Translations under genes and position numbers: made by a program
Shown: in pieces, positions 17,242 through 29,232 of the stretch
How the letters are laid out: the number at the start of each line of letters is the position of its first letter
Numbering within the stretch: the first letter of the stretch is position 1
Notes under the pieces: model-generated
The model's database searches: none
What the model was told of the DNA's origin: nothing
What the model saw: the letters and a program-made list of their open reading frames with translations, nothing else
NCBI RefSeq assembly: GCF_900107105.1
Contig: NZ_FNOT01000024.1
Span: forward strand, 1 to 44,684
DNA: 44,684 bases
DNA from: Geodermatophilus africanus
GTDB taxonomy: Bacteria; Actinomycetota; Actinomycetes; Mycobacteriales; Geodermatophilaceae
Direction of reading: 5' to 3'

Positions 17242-17453
17242 CGCTGTCGTGTCCTCCACCTCGTGCCCGTCCGGCTCGCACCGGGAGCGGTCAGCCGTTC
17301 TGCCGCGCGGGATGCACCGACGGTAGGGAGATGGACACGCTTCACCCAGGAGGCACGCCGCATGTCGTGTCGACTTGGCGACCCGTGCCAACACAGCCGT
17401 CACATTCAGCCGAGACCGTTGGCAGGAGCCGCCGATAAGTGGCCTGGCAGCTG

Positions 17454-18401
17454 TCAGGTGACCGCACGCGGGTGGCTGCTGGCGTACACCTCGCGCAGCC
17501 GGTCGACGGTGACGAGCGTGTAGACCTGCGTGGTGGTCACCGAGGCGTGGCCGAGCAGTTCCTGGACAACGCGGACGTCGGCGCCGCCGTCGAGCAGGTG
17601 GGTGGCGTAGGAGTGCCGCAGCGTGTGCGGGGACACCTCCGCCGTCAGCCGCGCCCGCTCGGCCGCCGTCCGCAGGATCGCCCAGGCGCTCTGCCGCGAC
17701 AGCGGGCCGCCGCGCGCGTTGAGGAACAGCGCGCCGCCGCGCACCCCGGCGCGGCCGGCCGCGACCAGCGCCGGGCGGGCGCGCACCAGGTAGTCCTCCA
17801 CCGCCCGCAGCGCGTAGGACCCGACCGGCACGATCCGCTGCTTGCCGCCCTTGCCGGCCAGCCGGACCACCGACTGGCCGCGGTCGAGGTCGTCGACGGC
17901 CAGCCCGACCGCCTCGGAGATGCGCGCTCCCGTGCCGTAGAGCAGCTCCAGCAGCGTCCGGTCCCGCAGCCCGCGGGGCCCCTCCAGCGCGCCGGCGGCC
18001 TCGATCAGCGCGACCACCGATTCGACGGGGATGGCCTTGGGCAGCCGCCGCGCCGGCGACGGCGGCCGCACCTCGTGGGCCACGTCGTCGGGCACCAGCC
18101 CGTCGAGCAGCGCGAACCGGTGCAGCCCCCGGACGGCGACCACCGCCCGCGCCGCCGACGGAGCCGACAGGGGCGGGTGGTCGTCGTCCCCCTGCCGCAG
18201 CGCGGCGAGGAACCCGGCGACGTCGGACTCGGCCACCTCGCCGAGCCCGCGCACGCCCGCGGCGTCGAGGAACTCGGTGTAGCGGCGCAGGTCGCGGCGG
18301 TAGGCCGAGATGGTGTTGGCCGACAGGCCGCGCTCGACGGTGAGGTGGTCGAGGTAGCCGGTGACCACCCGCTCGACCGCGGACGTGGTGGACGTCGTCA
18401 G
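17454..18401 (-). CDS. xerD: Site-specific tyrosine recombinase XerD, apparent CTG start
   Basis: This 315-residue recombinase resolves chromosome dimers at dif together with XerC. The SAM-like N-terminal domain begins [20 protein letters not shown]. The catalytic residues are in [12 protein letters not shown] (Arg), [11 protein letters not shown] (Lys), [12 protein letters not shown] (His, Arg) and [14 protein letters not shown] (His, Tyr). No ATG, GTG or TTG lies at the expected start. A CTG at 18401, overlapping the ald stop as CTGA, sits 7 bases after GAGGAGG and gives the usual N-terminal length. A GTG 11 codons later is the alternative. The gene is translationally coupled to ald. Confidence 0.92.
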   Translation of the reverse strand: MTTSTTSAVERVVTGYLDHLTVERGLSANTISAYRRDLRRYTEFLDAAGVRGLGEVAESDVAGFLAALRQGDDDHPPLSAPSAARAVVAVRGLHRFALLDGLVPDDVAHEVRPPSPARRLPKAIPVESVVALIEAAGALEGPRGLRDRTLLELLYGTGARISEAVGLAVDDLDRGQSVVRLAGKGGKQRIVPVGSYALRAVEDYLVRARPALVAAGRAGVRGGALFLNARGGPLSRQSAWAILRTAAERARLTAEVSPHTLRHSYATHLLDGGADVRVVQELLGHASVTTTQVYTLVTVDRLREVYASSHPRAVT

Positions 18402-19513
18402 TGGAGCACCTCCTCGAGGGGGACGGGCGTCATCCCGTGGGCCGCGGCGACCTCGGGCAGCACCACCTGCCCGGCGACGACATTGACGCCGTGCGCCAGC
18501 GCCGGGTCCGAGCCGACGGCGGCCGCGGTGCCCTCGTTGGCCAGCGCCATGACGTAGGGCAGCGTCACGTTGGTCAGCGCGTGCGTCGAGGTGTTCGGCA
18601 CCGCGCCGGGCATGTTGGCCACGCAGTAGAAGACCGACTCGTGCACCCGGAACGTCGGGTCGTCGTGGGTGGTGGGCCGGGTGTCCTCGAAGCAGCCGCC
18701 CTGGTCGACGGCGATGTCGACGAGCACCGAGCCGGGCTTCATCTGCGCGACCAGCTCGTTGCTGACCAGCGTCGGGGCCTTCGCGCCGGGCACCAGCACC
18801 GCGCCGATGACCAGGTCGGCGTCCAGCACGGCGCGCTCGACCTCGTAGGCGTTGGAGGCCACCGTCTGCAGGTGGCCCTGGTAGATCCGGTCGGCGGCAC
18901 GCAGCTTGTCGACGTCCCTGTCCAGGACGACGACCTCGGCCTGCATGCCCAGGGCGATCGCGGCGGCGTTCATGCCCGACACCCCGGCGCCGATGACGAC
19001 CACCTTGGCCGCGTAGACACCGGGCGCACCGCCGAGCAGCACACCGCGGCCACCGTGCGCGCGCTCCAGGCTGTGCGCGCCGACCTGCGGCGCCATCCGC
19101 CCGGCGACCTCGGACATCGGGGCGAGCAGCGGCAGCGCGCCGCCGGCGGTCTGCACGGTCTCGTAGGCGATCGCGGTGGTGCCGGAGGTCGTGAGGGCGT
19201 CGGTGCACTCCTTGGACGCCGCCAGGTGCAGGTAGGTGAACAGCGTCTGCCCCGCCCGCAGCCGGGCGTACTCCTCGGCGACCGGCTCCTTGACCTTGAG
19301 CAGCAGGTCGGCGTCGGCCCACACGTCGTCGGCGTCGGCCACGATCCGCGCGCCGGCCGCGGTGTAGTCGGCGTCCGGGATGGACGACCCCTCCCCAGAG
19401 CCCCGCTCGACGAGCACCGCGTGCCCGGCCCGCACCAGCTCGGTCACCCCCGCAGGGGTGAGCGCCACCCGGTACTCCCGGTTCTTGACCTCTCGGGGAA
19501 CCCCGACCCGCAT
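18398..19513 (-). CDS. ald: Alanine dehydrogenase
   Basis: This 371-residue enzyme reversibly deaminates L-alanine to pyruvate with NAD. The N-terminal signature [18 protein letters not shown] is present. The substrate-site Lys is in LLLKVKEP and the catalytic His in FTYLHLAAS. The NAD-binding fold has [14 protein letters not shown] (GxGxxG), and [16 protein letters not shown] is family-typical. The ATG at 19513 is preceded by AGGAGAG. A TAGACT -10 box lies at 19610-19605 (plus strand AGTCTA). It sits upstream of xerD, as its CTGA overlap shows. Confidence 0.96.
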   Translation of the reverse strand: MRVGVPREVKNREYRVALTPAGVTELVRAGHAVLVERGSGEGSSIPDADYTAAGARIVADADDVWADADLLLKVKEPVAEEYARLRAGQTLFTYLHLAASKECTDALTTSGTTAIAYETVQTAGGALPLLAPMSEVAGRMAPQVGAHSLERAHGGRGVLLGGAPGVYAAKVVVIGAGVSGMNAAAIALGMQAEVVVLDRDVDKLRAADRIYQGHLQTVASNAYEVERAVLDADLVIGAVLVPGAKAPTLVSNELVAQMKPGSVLVDIAVDQGGCFEDTRPTTHDDPTFRVHESVFYCVANMPGAVPNTSTHALTNVTLPYVMALANEGTAAAVGSDPALAHGVNVVAGQVVLPEVAAAHGMTPVPLEEVLH

Positions 19514-19616
19514 CGTCCGCTCTCCTGGTCCCGGCGGGTCGTCCCGAGGGTGACGGGCGCCCCACCGCGTCGTGGGCCGCCCGGTCGGGGCGTGCCTCGC
19601 GCGGAGTCTAGGAGAA

Positions 19617-19690
19617 GGACCCCCGTGCTCCCCGCCACTCGCGGGCTCGCGGCGGGCCCCTGCACGGCGCCGGGGCCGCGGTGGGGGTCC
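19617..19690. repeat. GGACCCCC hairpin repeat, copy 1
   Basis: GGACCCCC at 19617-19624 pairs with GGGGGTCC at 19683-19690. Inside, CCCGCC-ACTCGCGGGCTCGC-GGCGGG forms a second stem. The same nested layout and the core CCACTCGC..GCTCGCGGCGGG recur at 21544, 29694 and 38997. This copy follows the stop of the GlcG/HbpS-like gene, where it could act as a terminator ahead of the ald promoter. Confidence 0.75.
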
Positions 19691-19693
19691 CGC

Positions 19694-20113
19694 TCAGTTC
19701 GCGGTGGTGGCGAACCCGCAGGCGGTGACCGCGGCGCTGCAGACGTCCTCGTCCTGCTGGCCGGTGCCGCCGCTGGCGCCGAGCGCCCCGGCCAGCTGCC
19801 CGTCGGCGTAGACCGGGACGGCACCGGGCTGCGGCGTGAAGCGGCCCCCGGTCATGGTCGCCAGCGCGGTGGAGAAGTTCGGCAGGCTGTCCATCTTCGA
19901 CTTCTGCCCCGCGCTGGGCATGCCGTAGGCGGCAGCGGTCCACGCCTTGCCCTGGGCGACGTCGGTGGAGATCCACGGCGCGCCGTCGCTGCGCAGCGCG
20001 GCCACCAGGTGGCCCGCGGCGTCCATCACCGCGAAGGACATCGGCACGCCGACCCGGGCGCACTCCTCCCGGGCGGCGGAGAGGAGGGCCAGGGCCTGGT
20101 CGGAGGTCAGCAC
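19694..20113 (-). CDS. GlcG/HbpS-family heme-binding-like protein
   Basis: This 139-residue protein belongs to the GlcG/HbpS (DUF336) family: LTSDQALALLSAA at the start, VPMSFAVMDAAGHLVA, GKAWTAAAYGMPSA, and a C-terminal GALGASGGTGQQDEDVCSAAV. HbpS of Streptomyces binds heme extracellularly, while GlcG lies in glycolate operons. No signal peptide is visible here, so it is probably cytoplasmic, and its ligand is unknown. The GTG at 20113 is the best start. It is flanked by the divergent hypothetical membrane gene and, downstream, by hairpin repeat copy 1. Confidence 0.85.
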   Translation of the reverse strand: MLTSDQALALLSAAREECARVGVPMSFAVMDAAGHLVAALRSDGAPWISTDVAQGKAWTAAAYGMPSAGQKSKMDSLPNFSTALATMTGGRFTPQPGAVPVYADGQLAGALGASGGTGQQDEDVCSAAVTACGFATTAN

Positions 20114-20208
20114 GGGGCCAGCCTGCCAGGGCCCCGGGCGCTCCGCCTGCGGGCGGGGCCCGCGGAGCGGAAGGTGGTCGGGTCGCCCGTCCGGACCGAG
20201 GAGTGCCC

Positions 20209-20841
20209 ATGCCCCTCTACGCCCCGTCGCCCGCGCTGCGCGGCCGCCAGCTGGCCGCCGACCTGGGTCTGGGAGCCTGGTTGGTGCTGTGGGTGCTGGT
20301 CGCCCGGACGGTGCACGGCGCGGTCCTCGCCCTGGCCGAGCCGGGCCGGGCCGTCGAGGACCTCGGCGCGTCGGTCGCCGGCAGCATGTCCTCGGCCGCG
20401 ACGGCGGCGCAGGACGTGCCGGTCGTCGGCGATGACCTGGCCGCGCCGTTCGAAGCCCTCGGCTCGGCCGGCGGGTCGGTCGGCGGCGCGGGGCAGGCCG
20501 CGCAGGACGCCGTCGGCACCCTGGCCACGGTGCTCGCCGTCGTCCTCGTCGTCCTGCCGGTGGGGTGGCTCCTGCTGCGCTGGCTGCCGTGGCGGGTGCA
20601 GTGGGTGCGGGCGGCCGGTGCCGCCCGGCGGCTGGCGGCCGCCGACCCGGCCGTCCTCGCCGCCCGGGCGCTGGCCACCGCGCCACTCGGCCGGCTGGCC
20701 GACCTGCCGCCGGGCACGGCCGACGCGTGGCGCGCCGGCGACCCGGCCGCGACCCACGCGCTGGCCGCCGTCGAGCTCGACCGCCTCGGGCTGCCGGCGG
20801 ACACCCTCGCGGGGGGTGGGCGCCCGTTGGGGTTGAGGTGA
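20209..20841 (+). CDS. Hypothetical two-TM membrane protein
   Basis: I do not recognise a named family. The 210-residue protein has a hydrophobic segment near residues 18-40 (LGAWLVLWVLVARTVHGAVLAL), a Gly/Ala/Ser-rich stretch likely outside the membrane, and a second hydrophobic segment near 100-120 (ATVLAVVLVVLPVGWLLLRWL). An Ala/Arg-rich cytoplasmic tail of about 90 residues follows. The layout suggests two membrane passes. ATG 20209 was preferred because GAGGAG lies 5 bases upstream. It is followed 44 bases later by a secreted-protein gene on the same strand and may form an operon with it. Confidence 0.75.
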   Translation: MPLYAPSPALRGRQLAADLGLGAWLVLWVLVARTVHGAVLALAEPGRAVEDLGASVAGSMSSAATAAQDVPVVGDDLAAPFEALGSAGGSVGGAGQAAQDAVGTLATVLAVVLVVLPVGWLLLRWLPWRVQWVRAAGAARRLAAADPAVLAARALATAPLGRLADLPPGTADAWRAGDPAATHALAAVELDRLGLPADTLAGGGRPLGLR

Positions 20842-20885
20842 CCCCTGTGACTGCCGATGACCGGGAGGACACCGGGAGGTACTGC

Positions 20886-21536
20886 GTGGCACGGCGGGCA
20901 CGACGACGGGGACGCGGGACCGGCACGGTCGCCGCGGTGGCGGCGGTCGGGCTGATCGCGCTCAGCGGGCCGGCCACCGAGGTCGCCGCGACGGTGACCG
21001 CCTCCCGGACGGCGCTGCCCGCGGCCCCGGCCGTCGCCGCGGCGCTCCCGGGCCCGGTGAGGGTCGTCGCCCCGCCCCCGGCCGCGCCGGCCGCCGTCCC
21101 GCCGGTCAGCGCAGTGGCCGTTCCGCGCCCGCAGCCGATCGAGGTCCGGGTGCGGCCCGGCGTCCCCCACGGCGTCATGCCCGACACCGACCCGCCGCCC
21201 TCGTCGTGCGGCGGCTACGCCAACCCGCGGCAGATCCTCCCCGGCGTGGTGCCCGGCGTCGCTTCGGCCACGGTGAGCTGGCAGGCCGACGGGCACACCG
21301 ACGTCCAGCGCTACCGGGTGCAGGCGGTCAGCCAGCGGCTGGTGCCCGGCCTGCAGCCCGAGCCGCCGTCGCTCATCGCGCCCCAGCCGGCCGACTGCGT
21401 GCCGGTCAGCGTGACCTTCGGCGGGCTGACCTCCGGCGTCCCCTACGTGTTCTGGCTCGAGGAGGAGGTGCCCGACACGTTCGGCGTGCTGCGCTGGGTG
21501 CAGGTGGGCACCTCGTCCGCCGTCGTCATCTCCTGA
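20886..21536 (+). CDS. Hypothetical secreted protein with a fibronectin-III-like domain
   Basis: This 216-residue protein starts with an Arg-rich segment and a hydrophobic core (TVAAVAAVGLIALSG), a good Sec signal peptide, followed by an Ala/Pro/Val-rich linker of about 80 residues. The C-terminal 110 residues (SATVSWQADGHTDVQRYRVQAV ... VTFGGLTSGVPYVFWLEE) look like one fibronectin type III beta-sandwich. Two cysteines (SSCGGY and PADCVP) could form a disulfide. The GTG at 20886 has GGGAGG 6 bases upstream. The role is unknown; an extracytoplasmic binding function is an inference. Confidence 0.75.
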   Translation: MARRARRRGRGTGTVAAVAAVGLIALSGPATEVAATVTASRTALPAAPAVAAALPGPVRVVAPPPAAPAAVPPVSAVAVPRPQPIEVRVRPGVPHGVMPDTDPPPSSCGGYANPRQILPGVVPGVASATVSWQADGHTDVQRYRVQAVSQRLVPGLQPEPPSLIAPQPADCVPVSVTFGGLTSGVPYVFWLEEEVPDTFGVLRWVQVGTSSAVVIS

Positions 21537-21543
21537 GAACGGC

Positions 21544-21599
21544 GGCCCCCTCGCCGGGTCCGGCCGCGAGCTCGCGAGGGGCGGGGGGCAAGGGGGTCC
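21544..21599. repeat. GGACCCCC hairpin repeat, copy 2
   Basis: GGCCCCCTCGCC at 21544-21555 pairs with GGCAAGGGGGTCC ending at 21599, with an inner GCGAGCTCGC palindrome. On the minus strand it reads GGACCCCCTTGCC..., as in copies 3 and 4. It fills the 64 bases between two convergent genes and probably serves as a bidirectional terminator. Confidence 0.75.
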
Positions 21600-21600
21600 G

Positions 21601-22194
21601 TCACTCCGCGGGGCGCAGCTCCGGCGCGGCCGCGCGGACCTGCGCGGCGGCCAGCACGCCGATCACCGCCGAGGAGTTGCGGATCCCGCCCGCGAGGACC
21701 CGCTGCACCGCCTCGTCGAGCGGCACCCGCTCCACGGTCATGTCGAGCTCCTCGTGCTCGACGACGAAGCCCTCGGGCCGGTCGACCGGCGAGAGCCCTT
21801 CGGCGAGGAACAGCAGGATCTCCTCGTCGCAGAACCCGGGCGTCGAGTAGCTGTTGACCAGCAGCGACCAGCGCTCGGCGGCCAGTCCCGCCTCCTCCGC
21901 GAGCTCCCGCTTCGCGGTGGCCAGCGGCGCCTCGCCGTCGGCGTCGCGCAGACCGGCGGGCAGCTCCCACAGGTAGCCGCGCACCGGGTGGCGGTACTGG
22001 CGGACCATCACGATCCGCCCCTCGTCGTCCACCGCGGCGACGCACACCGCGCCGATGTGCCGGACGATCTCCCGCACGCTGTCCCCGCCGCCGGGCATGG
22101 CGACGGTCTCCTTGACGAGGGTGATGATCCGGCCCTCGTGCACGGTCTCGCTGGCGAGGACCGCGTACTCCCCCGGCCGGGCGGGCTCGGCCAT
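21601..22194 (-). CDS. NUDIX hydrolase (ADP-ribose pyrophosphatase type)
   Basis: This 197-residue protein has a complete Nudix box, GEAPLATAKRELAEEAGL in consensus spacing, preceded by VRQYRHPVRGYLWELPAGL, which is typical of ADP-ribose pyrophosphatases. It corresponds by position to the mycobacterial NUDIX gene next to pyrG. The likely reaction is hydrolysis of ADP-ribose to AMP and ribose 5-phosphate. The ATG at 22194 has GAGGAGG upstream, contributed by repeat copy D, and shares one base with the stop of that repeat's mini-ORF (TGATG). Confidence 0.92.
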   Translation of the reverse strand: MAEPARPGEYAVLASETVHEGRIITLVKETVAMPGGGDSVREIVRHIGAVCVAAVDDEGRIVMVRQYRHPVRGYLWELPAGLRDADGEAPLATAKRELAEEAGLAAERWSLLVNSYSTPGFCDEEILLFLAEGLSPVDRPEGFVVEHEELDMTVERVPLDEAVQRVLAGGIRNSSAVIGVLAAAQVRAAAPELRPAE

Positions 22195-22270
22195 CAGTCC
22201 TCCTCGCTGGCGCTCGTCGTCCTGATGGCCGTCGACGCTCTGTTCTCCGGTGACCTCCCGAGCTCGGTCA
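22195..22270 (-). repeat. MIRU-like bridging repeat, copy D (pyrG/NUDIX)
   Basis: A 76-nt copy starting with a TGA 3 bases beyond the pyrG stop and ending before the NUDIX ATG. The mini-ORF (GTG at 22271) encodes 25 residues (VTELGRSP...TTSASEED) and ends in TGATG overlap with the NUDIX start. The 5' hairpin here is GGTGACC/GGTCACC, in which a G-C pair of the other copies is replaced by C-G, a compensatory change. The 3' part is GACGAGCGCCAGCGAGGAGG, as in copy B. Confidence 0.9.
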
Positions 22271-22273
22271 CCC

Positions 22274-26404
<4,131 letters not shown>

Positions 26405-26408
<4 letters not shown>

Positions 26409-27538
26409 CGCGGTGCGCCGAGCAGCTCGCGGTAGAGGGCGACGAGCTGCCGGGCGGTCGCGGCCTCGTCCGGCCAGGTCGCCGCCTGCCGGGTGCCGGC
26501 CTCGGCGAGCGAGCGGGCGCGCGCCGGGTCCGCGAGCAGCCCGGTGACCGCCTCGGCCAGCGCCGCGGCGTCGCCGACCGGCACCAGGGCCGCGCCGTCG
26601 CCGAGCAGCTCGGGCAGCCCGCCGGTGCGGGTGGCGACCAGCGGCGTGCCGGCGCGCAGCGCCTCCTGCGCGGTGAGCGAGCGGGCCTCCCAGCGCGACG
26701 GCAGGACGGCGAGATCGGCGGCGGCCAGCAGGTCGGCGACGTCGCCGCGCCGGCCGAGCAGCGCCACCGGCAGCCGCTCGGCGGCGATCCGGGCGGCCAG
26801 CTCGTCCTGCAACGGGCCGTCGCCCGCGATGGCCACGAGCGGCGGCTGGGCCAGTCCCCCACCGGCCCCGGCGGCCCAGCGGGCGGCGGCGTCGAGCAGC
26901 ACGTCGTAGCCCTTCTGCGGGTGCAGTCGACCCACGGCGACCACCAGGGCCCGACCATCGGCCACCCCGAGCTCGGCGCGGACCTCGGCCGCCGGCCGGG
27001 CCGGGGCCGGCAGCGGCGGGGCGGAGACGGGCGCGACCCGGACGTCGCGCGCACCCTGCCGCCAGGCGTTCTCGGCGAGGTCGCCGGAGGCGGCCAGCAC
27101 GACGTCCGCGGCGCGGACCGTGGCGCGCTCGACCAGCCGCAGCACCCGGCGCAGCGCGCCGCCGAGCTCGGGGAGGGCGTTGTGCAGGGTGAGCACCAGC
27201 GGCCGGCCGCGCCGCCGCGCCGCCGCGGCGACCAGGCCGGCGCGCAGGCCGTGGGCGTGCACCAGGTCGGCGCCGGCGGCGGCCCGGCGCAGCGCAGCGA
27301 CGGCGCGGGCGTCGGCTCCGGGTGAGAGACCCGTGGAGATCCCCACCGGCGCGAAGCCTGCTCCCGCGGCGGTGAAGCCGAACAGTCGCTCGGTCGCCGC
27401 CGGCCCGCACACCCGCACGTCGGCGCCGGCCGCGGCGAGGCCGGGCAGCACCGCGCGCACGTGCGTGCCGACCCCGCCGGTGCTGGTGGCCAGGACCTCG
27501 GCCACCCGGCGGCCCTGCAGCGGGAGCCGCTCAGCCAC
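26405..27538 (-). CDS. GT4-family glycosyltransferase
   Basis: This 377-residue protein has the GT-B two-domain form of family 4. The N-terminal part shows STGGVGTHVRAVLPGLAAAG (Gly-rich acceptor loop) and LVHAHGLRAGLVAA. The C-terminal donor domain has VVAVGRLHPQKGYDVLLDA, VAIAGDGPLQDEL, and the EX7E-like LPSRWEARSLTAQEALRAGTPLVAT. Neither donor nor acceptor can be told. The GTG at 27538 overlaps the murJ stop by 8 bases and its own stop overlaps the next gene (ATGA), so it is tightly coupled to murJ. An envelope glycan role is inferred. Confidence 0.9.
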
Positions 27539-29156
27539 CGTGCACCTCCTGGCGATCGCTCCGACGCAGCGCGCGTGCAGCCACTGCGAGCGGTCGCCGC
27601 GCGGTCCCCATCATGACCGCCGCGGCGACGGCCAGGGCGGCCGCCGCGGCCAGCACCCCGGCGCCGACGGTCGCGAGCAGGCGGCCCTCCGGCACCGGGT
27701 CGGCGCCCAGCGCGCCGGCGACGGCCAGCCCCGCGGCCGCGGCGAGGGCGGCGGCGACCGCGGCAGGCAACCCGGTACGGGCGACCCCGGCGAGGCCGGC
27801 CGGGCCGACCACCCGGGCGACGACGACGAGCAGCGCCAGCCCGGCCGCCGTGACCCCGGCGCTGTGGCCGGCGGCGAGGGCGACGCCGCGGTCGGCCGCC
27901 GGCAGCACGCCCGCGAGGACGACGTCCGCCGCGACCGCGAGCAGCCAGCCGCCGAGCACGCAGGCCGTGGGCGCCCGCCACAGACCGCGGGCGTAGAGCG
28001 CGCGGGAGAGCACCGCCACCACCCCGTAGCCGGGCAGCCCCGGGGCGAAGGCGACGACCGTGTCCCGCAGCGCGCCGACGACAGCGGCCGGCTCACCGGC
28101 GAGGAAGACCCCCGCCATCGGGCCCGCGACCGCCACGAGCACCGCGGCGGCGACCGTCGAGGTGACGAGGACGAGGGCGGTCACCGGCGCCAGCGCCCGC
28201 CGGAAGCCGGCCTCGTCGCCGGTCTCCGCGCGCTCGGCCAGTCCCGGGTAGGCCGAGGTGGCCAGCGGCACCGCCAGCGCGGCCCACGGCACGAGGAACA
28301 CCGTCAGCCCGGCGGCGTAGACGACCTGGGTGCCGTCGGGCGCGCCGGCGTTGGCCAGCCGGATCGCCACCGCGGCCAGCAGCTGCTGCCCGGCGAGGGT
28401 GAGCACGCCGGCCACCGCCAGCCGGCGGACCCGCGGCGCGGCGCCGACCGGGAAGCGCAGCGACGGTCGCAGGCCCAGGCGCAGCCGCCGCACCGGCAGC
28501 AGCAGCGACAGCGACAGCGCCGCCACGCCGAGCGTCGTCCCGACCGACAGCACCAGCTCGGCGGGCGTGCCCAGCCCCTCCGCCGTCCGGCTGCCGCCGA
28601 TCGCGGCGAAGGTCAGGTAGGCCCCGGCGACCACGACGCTCGACAGGAGCGGCGCCAGCGCGGGCGCGGCGAACCGGCGGTGCGCCTGCAGCACGCCGGT
28701 CAGCACGATGCCGAGGCCGTACAGCACGACCTGCGGGGCGAAGACGACGAGGAAGCGGGCGGCGAGGTCGACCTGCACCGGGTCGCCGGAGCCCAGCAGC
28801 AGCCGGGCGACCGGCTCGGCGCACAGCGCCAGCAGCACGGCCAGCGGGGTGAGCACCAGCAGGCTCCAGCCCAGCAGCGCCGAGGCGGTGCGCCGGACCT
28901 GCTCGCGGTCGCCGGTGGTGATGCCGCCGGCGAGCATCGGGACGACGAGGCTCGCCAGCGCACCGCCGGCGACCACCTCGAAGACGATGTTCGGGACGTT
29001 GTTCGCGGCCAGGTAGGTGTCGCCGGTGCTGCCGGCGCCGACGGCGTTGGTGAACACCAGCGTGCGGCCGAAGCCGGCGAGCCGGGCCAGCACGGTGAGG
29101 ACGGCGATCAGCGCGGCGGCGCCGGCGACCCCGCGGACGGCCTGCGCCCGCGTCAT
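27531..29156 (-). CDS. murJ: Lipid II flippase MurJ (MviN family)
   Basis: This 541-residue polytopic protein has about 14 predicted membrane helices and the MviN features AGFGRTLVFTNAVGAG near the start, TYLAANNVPNIVFEVVAGGAL, and an Arg-containing cavity region. MurJ flips lipid II across the membrane for peptidoglycan synthesis. Unlike the long mycobacterial protein it has no extended pseudokinase tail, so it is the core transporter only. The ATG at 29156 is preceded by AAGGAGG from repeat copy E. Neighbours are an MraY-like gene upstream and a GT4 gene downstream. Confidence 0.93.
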   Translation of the reverse strand: MTRAQAVRGVAGAAALIAVLTVLARLAGFGRTLVFTNAVGAGSTGDTYLAANNVPNIVFEVVAGGALASLVVPMLAGGITTGDREQVRRTASALLGWSLLVLTPLAVLLALCAEPVARLLLGSGDPVQVDLAARFLVVFAPQVVLYGLGIVLTGVLQAHRRFAAPALAPLLSSVVVAGAYLTFAAIGGSRTAEGLGTPAELVLSVGTTLGVAALSLSLLLPVRRLRLGLRPSLRFPVGAAPRVRRLAVAGVLTLAGQQLLAAVAIRLANAGAPDGTQVVYAAGLTVFLVPWAALAVPLATSAYPGLAERAETGDEAGFRRALAPVTALVLVTSTVAAAVLVAVAGPMAGVFLAGEPAAVVGALRDTVVAFAPGLPGYGVVAVLSRALYARGLWRAPTACVLGGWLLAVAADVVLAGVLPAADRGVALAAGHSAGVTAAGLALLVVVARVVGPAGLAGVARTGLPAAVAAALAAAAGLAVAGALGADPVPEGRLLATVGAGVLAAAAALAVAAAVMMGTARRPLAVAARALRRSDRQEVHGG

Positions 29157-29232
29157 GCGCCCTCCTTGCTATCGCTCGTCGTCCGCATGACGGGCGTCGC
29201 TCCGTCCATCGGTGAGCTCGCGGGCCCGCTCA
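29157..29232 (-). repeat. MIRU-like bridging repeat, copy E (MraY-like/murJ)
   Basis: A 76-nt copy from the TGA of the MraY-like gene to the base before the murJ ATG. The mini-ORF encodes 26 residues (VSGPASSP...TTSDSKEGA), starting in GTGA overlap and ending in ATGA overlap. The outer stem GTGAGC/GCTCAC is kept, while the inner palindrome has changed to CGGGCCCG. The 3' part ends AGCAAGGAGGGCGC, so the Shine-Dalgarno is kept despite drift. Confidence 0.88.

Noticed and set aside
17242..17453. A parS or dif site between xerD and the ParA-like gene
   Set aside because: No parS-like 16-bp palindrome and no dif-like XerC/XerD half-sites could be recognised.
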